NCBI GenBank assembly: GCA_003024985.2 | Contig: PXIH01S0041258.1 | Length of the DNA stretch: 10,443 nucleotides | Direction: 5' to 3' (one strand) | Source: Euperipatoides rowelli | Lineage: Eukaryota; Onychophora; Udeonychophora; Euonychophora; Peripatopsidae | In this document: positions 1 through 6,660 of the stretch, in pieces | Layout: each line of letters begins with the position of its first letter | Numbering within the stretch: the first letter of the stretch is position 1 | Program-made: the position numbers and the translations under genes | Notes under the pieces: model-generated | What the model saw: only the letters and a program-made list of their open reading frames with translations | Databases searched by the model: none | What the model was told of the DNA's origin: nothing

Positions 1-73
1 AAGTTTATAATTAAATTGAATCATTTTTGATGAAAATAATAAAGACTGCATTTCAAATATAAATTAATAATTT

Positions 74-146
74 ATGTCGGAAATGATCCGTTAGTGGATA
101 GGAAATGAACTTTTTCAATGTCGGATAAGATCCACCATAGGATTGG
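74..146 (+). repeat. Imperfect 44-bp-spaced direct repeat
   Basis: ATGTCGGAAATGATCC (74-89) and ATGTCGGATAAGATCC (118-133) are near copies, each followed by an ATAGGA-containing segment. The rest of 1-640 shows no supported gene. The open minus-strand reading at 365-724 has no recognisable domain. Confidence 0.4.
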
Positions 147-634
147 TAAGGGTTAATGCAAAGTTCCAGCATAGCATCCAGGTAAACCCGGGTTTTGTTA
201 TGATTATAATAAGTGAATAAAAAAGGTCTCTGAAAATAAATCCAAGTAAGTTGCTAAAACTCCATAAATAATCAAATATAAGTATAATTGCTAATTATTC
301 CAAAGGCCAAGTCCTCCGCCTTGTTCATTAGGTCAACACATACACAGGGTATAAAACTCTACAGCTAATTCTGTATTGTAGGGTCAATTTGCATATTGGC
401 ACGTCCCTGGAGAAACTGTATAATACAATAGGTATTTTGACATAGGGACTCGATCATAAAAATTGATGTCCACGACTTTCGCTCGATGAGGTCCCACTGC
501 CCCAGGAAGTGCAACCTCGGAAAATTTTGCCCTCGGTGGGTAGTATTGATTGGGTTATATTGGCATAGAATCCGACAACTTGCTAAATTAGGCCTTTGGA
601 GTAACCAACGAGCCAGCAATTGGAGGATTGGCAC

Positions 635-960
635 AAAAGGAGATATACTGTAGAAAATGTAGGCTAATATAAATATATGTAAAAAGGAAATAAAGAAACA
701 GGGATGAAAATAAAAAGAGAACAAAATGAAAAAACACGTCTAGAAAAAATAATAAAGAAATTATAATAAATTTAAAACCGTTTAAGAAAAATTAAATAAA
801 TTAAAAAAGATATCAAAAGTTATAATATGAAGAAAAGGAAAAAACATCTAGAAAAACAAATATAAGAAATACACACGAAATAAAAAAAATTAAAGACGAA
901 ATGAAATAAAAAAATATAGGCTACAAGAAAATAAACTAAATAAAAAATAAAGTAATATTT
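635..960 (+). repeat. A-rich low-complexity tract with degenerate internal repeat
   Basis: The + strand is mostly A with AAATAAA words and few C. Within it, 728-761 and 837-870 share the pattern GAAAAAACA-TCTAGAAAAA followed by ATAAGAAAT-like sequence, spaced about 109 bases. This suggests an old tandem duplication. It has no coding potential. Confidence 0.5.
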
Positions 961-1072
961 ACAGTTTTGCGATTTTTTTTTTTTTGTTAAGTTAACTTTT
1001 CCAAAAAATTTTGTTTCAGGTGTAGGCGTGTTCCTTTGCTGTAATCAGCATAAATTTCTGCCTTGGCATTCG

Positions 1073-1165
1073 CAGGGATGCCAACTTCTAAGGATTCTCC
1101 GTAGTTTCTACGGATAGGCTATTTATTCTACGGACTACGGTAGCACGTTCTGAAACTACGGATTT
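1073..1165 (+). repeat. CTACGGA repeat cluster after a CAGGGATGCCAAC motif, possible MITE fragment
   Basis: CTACGGA occurs at 1108, 1128 and 1156 and inverted (TCCGTAG) at 1098. Arms TCCGTAGTTTC (1098-1108) and GAAACTACGGA (1152-1162) form an 11-bp inverted repeat. The block starts with CAGGGATGCCAACTT, which has the CAG start typical of hAT ends. The CpG content stands out from the surroundings. No second end or target-site duplication was found. Confidence 0.4.
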
Positions 1166-1922
1166 TTTTATTCCTATATTCGATTTTGTCTATTCTGTAG
1201 GCTATATACAGTAGGCCTATAGCCTATATTTCTTTTAAATTTCAAAATTCTACTTCAAGTAATTTCTTAAAGTAGCCTATGCCTTTTCTATTTTTATTTG
1301 GCTAAATAATAATATTGTCCTTATGAAATAAAAATAATCTCATTTAATGATTTAGATTACAACTTGTTTAATAGAAAAAGAAATATGCGGCTAATAGGCT
1401 AATTCAAAGATCAGATTTGCCATTCCATCACAACGATAATAATACTTTTAGATAACTTTTAGTGCAAAATGAAAAATAAACCGAGAAAATCAGAATAAAG
1501 ATTTTGGAAGCAGTCATTTTGTTATCTCGCAGAGACAGACTCGCCCAAAACACGATTGGTTAAAACAATCGCACAGCCTGAGACAAGAGAAAGCTAAGTT
1601 TTGGTAATAAATATCAAATGTTGAAAAAACAACAAAAAAAAAGATTTTGTTATAACATATTCCACCACGATCAAAAAAGAAAAAAATGGATTAAGTTAAA
1701 CCATTGCAGAGAATTTGTTGTGAATTATAAAATTTCAGCCCATCAAAAGCCAGTAGGAGATTTTCAAATTTTAAACGTAGTGGCCCAAATCCAAAAAGAT
1801 AAAAAAAAAGGAAAAAAAAAACCCACAACAAACAAAAAGATTATAGTTGTTAAAAAATAAAGAAAAATTTAAATTTTGAAGGTTTGATCTCTCATATAAA
1901 CCCAAACAAAATAGTACAAAAA
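1166..1922. other. Stretch without a supported gene
   Basis: AT-rich DNA with five TAGGCTA/TAGCCTA words between 1198 and 1401 and a CGATTG/CAATCG hairpin at 1553-1571. A Lys-rich open reading at 1618-1860 is explained by poly-A runs. Part of 1500-1922 may be the 5' untranslated part of the retroelement, but no primer-binding site or LTR was recognised. Confidence 0.5.
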
Positions 1923-3239
1923 ATGAGTAAAACAGATATGGCTGAAGGCCCTTCGCTCCCAGAGAAGTTNTTTGGTGGCTCGGGTATCTTAAAAGACGAA
2001 TAATATATTGCTAACCCCAAACAAATAAATTAGCCAGAAATAAGCAGTTTTCTCAATCACATCCGATAATAGTATTCGAACTCGAGCCATTGCTAGGCTC
2101 ACAGATTTAAAAGAGGAACTCGATGTTCGAAGGGCAGCCGTCCAGAAGCAACTGGATTATTATAATACTGATGATATAACTGGAAGGGAGGACAATTCAT
2201 TAGAGGCAGAGAGAAATGATAAAACTTAAACTAGCCCGTGAAAAACGCAAACCCTTCGCCAATAAAGTGCATAGTAAGCATTGGCTAAATGAAGCCAGCC
2301 AAGATGTGCCTTACGAAGCCCAAAATAAACCCACCATTTCAGAAACGAACAGTAGTATCTAAAAATATAATTCCGCGGGTCAATATAGTATAGCGCCCGA
2401 TTACATGAGTTTTTCAAGGGAAATGCATTACAAATGATTCCACATTTACACTTAGATGGTGATACCCTTGAATCCAGACGATAGGTAGCTGCATTCAGGG
2501 CAATAGCTAGGATTAACCACTGGAATGAAAGCACTATGTGATATGCCCTAGAGAATAAATTAGCAAAACCACGAGCAATATATTTCAAGGGCCTAGGTAT
2601 TGAAGAGGAGCTAACAATTGAACAAAGATTAACAAAATTGGCAACATTCTAAAAATCTTGGTACCTCTTGCTTGCACTTTCAGTGCAGGCAAGAGGTACC
2701 AAGATTTTTAGAATGTGTCCAATTAGCCAATGAACCAGTAATCGAATAGGCTATAAATGGTGACTAATAACAGCAGCCAAAGGACTCCGCGATAAGCTAG
2801 GGAGTCATTTGGGAGTCTATAATGAATTTTTATTAGACCAATTTTTAAGAGGTTACGAGCCCCGCTGCGAATCGAATTATTAAGACACAGTCTGGCCATA
2901 TTTGAAGAAGCAGTTGATCTTGCTATCATGGCCGAAGAAAATTTAAGGCAATGCTCCAACAGATCAGGTGCCATCCATGCGCTAGCCAGTTCCAATTATC
3001 ATGGAGGGGTAAGTGAGGAGTATGTAAAGTATGAAGCAGCTACTCATGATTTTAGATGAGGTAGAGGTTGTGGTGTCCACAGAGCAGGACGAAATGGTCC
3101 ACGAGCCACAGTCTGCAGTAAGTGCGGTCAGCTAGGTCATACACAAAGCCGGTGTACTGTAGAAATTGACCATTATAGCATTAACGAGGGCCATGACAAG
3201 AACAAAGAGGACCAAACAAATGGTTCTTTAAACGAGTAG
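1923..3239 (+). pseudogene. Decayed Gag gene of a Ty3/gypsy-like LTR retrotransposon
   Basis: Gag-like coding runs through all three frames with stops and shifts. A possible start ATG at 1923 reads MSKTDMAEGP and stops at 2001. A charged, coiled-coil-like stretch occupies 2044-2226 (e.g. LTDLKEELDVRRAAVQKQ). Capsid-like parts follow at 2419-2649 (RAIARINHWNES; KGLGIEEELTIEQRL) and, after a hairpin at 2644-2716, at 2773-2880 (GVYNEFLLDQFLRG) and from 2853 in another frame (IFEEAVDLAIMAEENL). A CCHC zinc knuckle of form C-x2-C-x4-H-x4-C is intact at 3114-3155. The frame closes at TAG 3237. Gag packages element RNA in virus-like particles, but this copy cannot make an intact protein. I found no protease, reverse transcriptase or LTR next to it. 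Gag identity is good; the Ty3/gypsy assignment is inference from the capsid C-terminal pattern. Confidence 0.8.
2644..2716. repeat. 73-bp near-perfect hairpin interrupting the gag pseudogene
   Basis: Arms 2644-2678 and 2682-2716 are 35-bp inverted copies with one mismatch (2672/2688) and a 3-base loop (TTC). After two mismatched pairs, a further 6 bp pair (AATTGG 2636-2641 with CCAATT 2719-2724). The gag reading before the hairpin (ending TKLA) and after it (QLANEPVIE) is on the same strand, and coding is not plausible inside. It may be a small insertion, a template-switch inverted duplication or an assembly fold-back. Confidence 0.85.
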
Positions 3240-3895
3240 GCTCTGAGTTGATAGGGTCTCGAATGTCCGGAGCATCTAATTTTCACCAGAAAGAGGTCCA
3301 TTAATTTCCAAACATTCAAATCTACATTTGCTTGAAACATTAATTTGTAAATGTCACATGACTAGAAAATGGTTCATGTTGATTTAACCTTTAAAGCTTG
3401 ACCTCTGCAAATAATGCCATTTTTAAAGTTAAATTATGCATCAAAAAAAATTTTTTTTTTTTTTTCATAAAATATCCCAAACTTTTGAAATAAATAGTTA
3501 TTTTTATGTGATACCCTTTAATCTTCACAAATTAGCATGTTTTTTTTCCCATATACAGTATGTTAATATCACAGTTTAGAACTGTAATGCTTTAATTAGC
3601 CTTAATTAGTTACCGGTAACAAAAAAAAAAGAAAATGTTAATCCAGACCTCAAAATTGTGCCAGTATTACTTTTATTTTTTATATACATTTATAAAAAGT
3701 ATGGACTTGGTCCACTAGAGAACTTATTACATACCGGTACTGTAAAACCTATACCGTAAATGCAACAAATTCAGAAATATTCATTACCAGTATGGTAGGC
3801 TACTAAGTCTCTGTTAAGATAGTTTTTTTAGCATTAGTTTGAGTTCTTGTAACTTTATTAAGTGAATATGTACTAAATTTGTTTTCATGTTTAAT
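3240..3895. other. Probable intron sequence upstream of the Maf exon
   Basis: No gene seen. It contains an A8/T15 run (about 3442-3465) and several ACCGGTA/TACCGTA words (3611, 3733, 3752). If the first Maf coding exon lies further 5', this and the gag remnant are inside a Maf intron. Confidence 0.5.
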
Positions 3896-3917
3896 TAATT
3901 TATATTTTGTTTTGCAG
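3896..3917 (+). other. Splice acceptor of the small Maf exon
   Basis: A T-rich tract ending TTTTGTTTTGCAG lies immediately before the conserved Maf coding sequence. The reading before it (from Met 3879) is a hydrophobic stretch unlike any Maf N-terminus, which supports an intron-exon border at 3917/3918. The intron is phase 0. Confidence 0.85.
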
Positions 3918-4286
3918 ATAAAAGTTGAATCTCCAGGTTTGTCAATTAATGATGATGATTTAGTTCAACTTCCAGTACGTGAACTTAATAAGCAACTTAG
4001 AGGATTGAACAAAGAACAAATTTCCCAGTTGAAACAAAGACGAAGAACTTTAAAGAATCGTGGCTATGCAGCCAGTTGTCGGACAAAACGTGTCGAACAA
4101 AAGGGTGAATTAGAAAAGGAGAAGTATGAACTAATAAATGAAGTACGCCACTTCAAACAGCGAAACAATAAGTTAAGAAAAGAATTAGAAATGTTAAAAA
4201 AACAATTTGCAACATTGGAAAAATTTTCCAAGAAAAAAGTAAATCATCTGCCTGTTGGAATTCCTCTAGGAGATATATCGGATTAA
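3918..4286 (+). CDS. maf-S: Small Maf bZIP transcription factor, main coding exon (3' part of gene)
   Basis: The exon encodes 122 residues and ends at TAA (4284-4286). Numbering from the first exon residue, the Maf extended homology region spans about 12-38 ([13 protein letters not shown], then RGLNKEQ). The basic region is about 39-62, with the Maf-specific RGYAASCR (48-55), where Tyr50 replaces the Ala of other bZIPs. A leucine zipper follows at exact heptads L65, L72, F79, L86, L93 and L100. There is no acidic activation domain and only a short tail, as in the small Mafs (MafF/G/K, fly Maf-S). These bind MARE sites in the nucleus as homodimers or with CNC partners such as Nrf2. The exon opens in phase 0 at a TTTTGTTTTGCAG acceptor. 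The upstream Met at 3879 lies in the intron, so the true start is in an unseen 5' exon. Thr56 stands where vertebrate small Mafs have Ile. The family call is firm; one-to-one orthology is inference. Confidence 0.95.
   Translation: MKVESPGLSINDDDLVQLPVRELNKQLRGLNKEQISQLKQRRRTLKNRGYAASCRTKRVEQKGELEKEKYELINEVRHFKQRNNKLRKELEMLKKQFATLEKFSKKKVNHLPVGIPLGDISD
4239..4244 (+). other. Candidate weak splice donor inside the Maf coding exon
   Basis: The sequence AAAAAA|GTAAAT falls exactly on a codon border (phase 0) after residue Lys107, just past the last zipper heptad. It has GTAA but lacks G at -1 and at +5, so it is a weak match to the U1 consensus and would suit alternative use. It pairs in phase with the acceptor at 5801-5802, which would make an intron of 1564 bases (4239-5802). 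Confidence 0.4.
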
Positions 4287-4376
4287 GGCCAATTCCAAAG
4301 AAGAAAAATGACTTTTGTGTGGAGCCTAAAATGTTTTCTGTGGAATAATTGTGTATATTACCGTATATATACTGTA

Positions 4377-4382
4377 AATAAA
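4377..4382 (+). other. Poly(A) signal AATAAA of the unspliced-tail Maf transcript
   Basis: A canonical AATAAA lies 90 bases after the Maf stop codon. A GT/T-rich stretch (about 4393-4415, TTTGTGAACAAGTTGTTTTT) follows, as expected for a cleavage site near 4395-4405. This gives a short 3' UTR. A second AATAAA at 4711-4716 is a possible distal site. Confidence 0.65.
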
Positions 4383-4416
4383 CTGGAAACTTTGTGAACA
4401 AGTTGTTTTTTTTTCA

Positions 4417-5550
4417 TGCGATGAATTGACGATCTCAAGATACCTTACAGCACTGATATAATACTGTAGCCTACTGTAATATGAAATGTATTCCGGTATT
4501 AAATTTGATAAGGTGTTTACTAGTGTCAAGAGGAAATCAAACTCACATGTTAGTGTTTGGTTAAAAGCCTATCCATGCTCAAGGTGATTGTATTTTTTTT
4601 ACTAATTTTGTGTAGGCTACTTTTATTTCAGAATCTACACCATAATTTAGACTTTTAATAATCATATTTTCAGTTATCTGAATTTATTCAAAATGTTAAC
4701 AGTTTAAAAAAATAAAGACTTCACCATTTTATTTTTTTAGTTATGGCTTAATTTTAAAAAAATGAACTAAGAAGTTATGAAAACAGAGATCACGGACACA
4801 CAATCTGAACATAGTTCATATTTTCTATTTATTGCATATAAAATTACAATGTACTAATAATTTAATTACAGAAAAGTATTAAATTAAAAAGAAAATGTTT
4901 AGCCCAGCTTTTGATTTTTCATATGATTTAGCAATGACATTATGCTTTTACGTGTAAGTTAACATTTTGTTTAATTATGTGAAGAATTGGTGTTGACTTT
5001 TTTTTTTCTTTTTTATTCATAAAATGATGAATAAAAAACAAAAGAAAGTCTCATGATTTTTAAGGTGAAGATTAATTGATGAAACCAAAAGCACACTTTA
5101 GCCATAATAATACCATATTGAAATACATTTTATTAGCTTTAATTTAAACCATAAAATATTGCTGTAGATTAATTATGATCATTTGAAAAAAAAAAAAAAA
5201 GTTCAATCAATATTTATTTTAAAAACAAAAAGCAATTTGCATTTTGTTTGTGACTATAAATATTCAAATTCTCATTATCCTAACTTTAAAAATAACTGGA
5301 ATAAAAATCTGATTTTTTTTTGTTTTAATATAGTTTAATCATATTTTTTTTGCTTAAAAATTATTTAAAATTAAGAAATAAACTATTTTTTAACATCCAC
5401 AAGTCTTATGTACTGTAACTTTAACATGGTATTTGTATTGGATAGGTGGAGCCACCAGGACATCTCTGTGGATTCCTTAAGAATAATGCAAGTTTTAAAA
5501 TGATCTATTCTTTCTTAAAATAAATTTATGTAGAAAAAGGTCATGTGATT
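4417..5550. other. AT-rich stretch, candidate alternative Maf intron
   Basis: No coding exon recognised. It has many T and A runs and a second AATAAA at 4711. It lies between the main Maf 3' end and the candidate last exon. Confidence 0.5.
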
Positions 5551-5551
5551 T

Positions 5552-5672
5552 GTGTCCAATTAAAATATTCTCGCAGGGTGGTCTAGAACTCTTGCAATAA
5601 GAGACCAAAGGCTCTTTTGAGAATAGGTTCTAACATGTTCTCAGAACCGCTAAGAATTCCTTTCTTGGACAC
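5552..5672. repeat. Block of nested short inverted repeats, unclassified
   Basis: Outer arms GTGTCCAA (5552-5559) and TTGGACAC (5665-5672) enclose TATTCTC (5566) with GAGAATA (5620), and GGTTCT (5627) with AGAACC (5644). The block is richer in GC than its flanks. It could be a short non-autonomous element or a structured remnant. It lies in the candidate alternative Maf intron, 130 bases before the alternative acceptor. Confidence 0.35.
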
Positions 5673-5686
5673 TTAGAAATTCCATT

Positions 5687-5717
5687 TTATATACAGTAGG
5701 CTATATACTGTATATAA
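5687..5717. repeat. 12-bp inverted repeat of ACTGTATA/TAGGCTA type
   Basis: TTATATACAGTA (5687-5698) and its inverse TACTGTATATAA (5706-5717) surround GGCTATA. This is one of three hairpins in the window built from the same words. The others are at 1198-1226 (TAGGCTATA/TATAGCCTA) and 8521-8550 (14-bp palindrome ACAGTATATACTGT and a following TACAGTA). Confidence 0.7.
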
Positions 5718-5802
5718 GTTTCCATTTACCGATAACTATTTTGTGATAACTTAATTTCCACATTAAAGTATATTAATTTTTTATTTTTATTTTTTTTAAC
5801 AG

Positions 5803-5859
5803 GTAGATGATTATAAACTATTCTGGGACCAAGCATCTTCTGAACAAGAGCAGCATTGA
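5803..5859 (+). CDS. Candidate alternative last coding exon of the small Maf gene
   Basis: A long polypyrimidine tract (about 5776-5798) ends in AACAG at 5802. The next bases read in phase 0 as 18 codons (VDDYKLFWDQASSEQEQH) and then TGA (5857-5859). Joined in phase to a donor after 4238, it would replace the 15-residue tail after Lys107 with this acidic and Gln-rich 18-residue tail, giving a total of about 125 residues plus the unseen N-terminus. A 3' UTR of about 200 bases leads to AATAAA at 6052. I do not recognise the tail in known small Mafs. What is seen is the acceptor, the open frame, the stop and the poly(A) signal. The link to Maf is inference, because the donor is weak. The exon could instead belong to another transcript or be chance. 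Confidence 0.5.
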   Translation, partial: VDDYKLFWDQASSEQEQH

Positions 5860-6051
5860 AAAATGTTTGATGTCTTCATTTCTCCTTAGAATAACCCTGC
5901 TGCTTCTTCCACCCACAAAAATTATTTTTTAATATTCAAACTTTTCAATTACTAGCTTAATCACTTAGTGCATTTTGCAAGAGTTGACAAATTTGTAGCA
6001 ATATTCATGTAAATACCATCAACTTTATGTTGTCATTTTTATGATTTATAT

Positions 6052-6057
6052 AATAAA
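6052..6057 (+). other. Poly(A) signal AATAAA downstream of the alternative exon
   Basis: AATAAA lies about 190 bases after the TGA of the candidate last exon. T/GT-rich sequence follows (TTCTTGTGATGATTTCATAT, then TCTGTGG, about 6074-6101), a normal arrangement for 3' end formation. In AT-rich DNA AATAAA is frequent, so the support comes from the order acceptor, short ORF, stop, signal. Confidence 0.5.
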
Positions 6058-6245
6058 ATATTATAAAAGTAATATTCTTGTGATGATTTCATATTCTGTG
6101 GCAGTTTGATAATCTTATTGATCTTTCGCGCGTCGAGCTCCATATGAATGTCATTTGTATTCTTTTTTGGCATAATAAGTAGAGGGGTGTTCCATGGGAA
6201 CGTAATTTTTAAATGAAGCCTGCTTTTTCATATTTTCTTGTGCAG

Positions 6246-6302
6246 ATGGGTGTGGAAACAGAGGTACACAATATTGCTTCTGGTAAAGTGGTGGGTTTGT
6301 AA
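6246..6302 (+). other. Second candidate exon downstream of the Maf gene (weak)
   Basis: TTTTCATATTTTCTTGTGCAG (ending 6245) is a strong-looking acceptor. The following bases read ATG GGT GTG GAA and so on to TAA at 6300-6302 (MGVETEVHNIASGKVVGL). GTAAAG (6281) and GTAAGA (6299) are possible donors, so it could be internal instead. No canonical AATAAA was seen soon after. The function and the link to Maf are unknown. Confidence 0.2.
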
Positions 6303-6556
6303 GATGGAACATTGGTTCCTTTCATCTGGGTCACAGGATCACATCTATTGTATTTAATTCCGTAACAACTATGCTTGGTTTATAATCAAGTCTTCCACCA
6401 TTAAAATGTCCAACATATTATTGTGAAGCTGTGCCACATATGATAGTAAAAATTTGCACACAACTGATGTATAAGAATTGAAATTGATTAAAATGATTTC
6501 TGAAGTTTCAGCTATATCCAGTTTTAATCTAAGTTCACATTTTACTGTCTACCGTT

Positions 6557-6660
6557 CAGCGGCGTAGCCAGTAATTTTTTTTTTTTTTTTNGGGGGGGGG
6601 GGGGTGTATATTTTTTATAAATCTCCCTTTAGGTTTTTTTTTTTTTTTTTTTGGGGGGGA
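6557..6660 (+). mobile_element. Possible hAT-type transposon end followed by T/G homopolymer tracts
   Basis: CAGCGGCGTAGCCAG at 6557-6571 resembles the CAG-GGCGTAGCCAG type of terminal inverted repeat that I associate with hAT-family DNA transposons. It runs into a T run, an N (6591) and a long G run, and a second T-run/G-run block follows at about 6636-6660. I found no matching opposite end (CTGGCTACGCCGCTG), no transposase and no target-site copy of CTACCGTT. This is at most a solo end or truncated non-autonomous copy. Confidence 0.35.

Noticed and set aside
365-724. 119-residue open reading on the - strand
   Set aside because: Begins with Phe/Ile/Tyr from the A-rich tract. No motif recognised, and the other strand also gives partial readings.
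1618-1860. Lys-rich 80-residue open reading on the + strand
   Set aside because: About a third of residues are Lys from A-runs. No domain, no splice or promoter context. Could be untranslated retroelement DNA.
2226-2995. Two minus-strand open readings
   Set aside because: They are antisense to the gag remnant, whose + strand carries the recognisable capsid and zinc-knuckle residues.
3879-3917. Met at 3879 as the Maf start codon
   Set aside because: The 13 residues before 3918 are hydrophobic, unlike small Maf N-termini, and they end exactly at a TTTTGCAG acceptor.
4153-4529. Minus-strand open readings over the Maf exon end
   Set aside because: Antisense of the conserved bZIP and its 3' UTR; no own motif.
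6126-6146. CpG-rich GCGCGTCGAGCTCCATATG stretch resembling a cloning-site junction
   Set aside because: It contains SacI and NdeI sites, but the flanks are ordinary AT-rich DNA on both sides with no vector sequence. Probably chance or an old repeat scrap.
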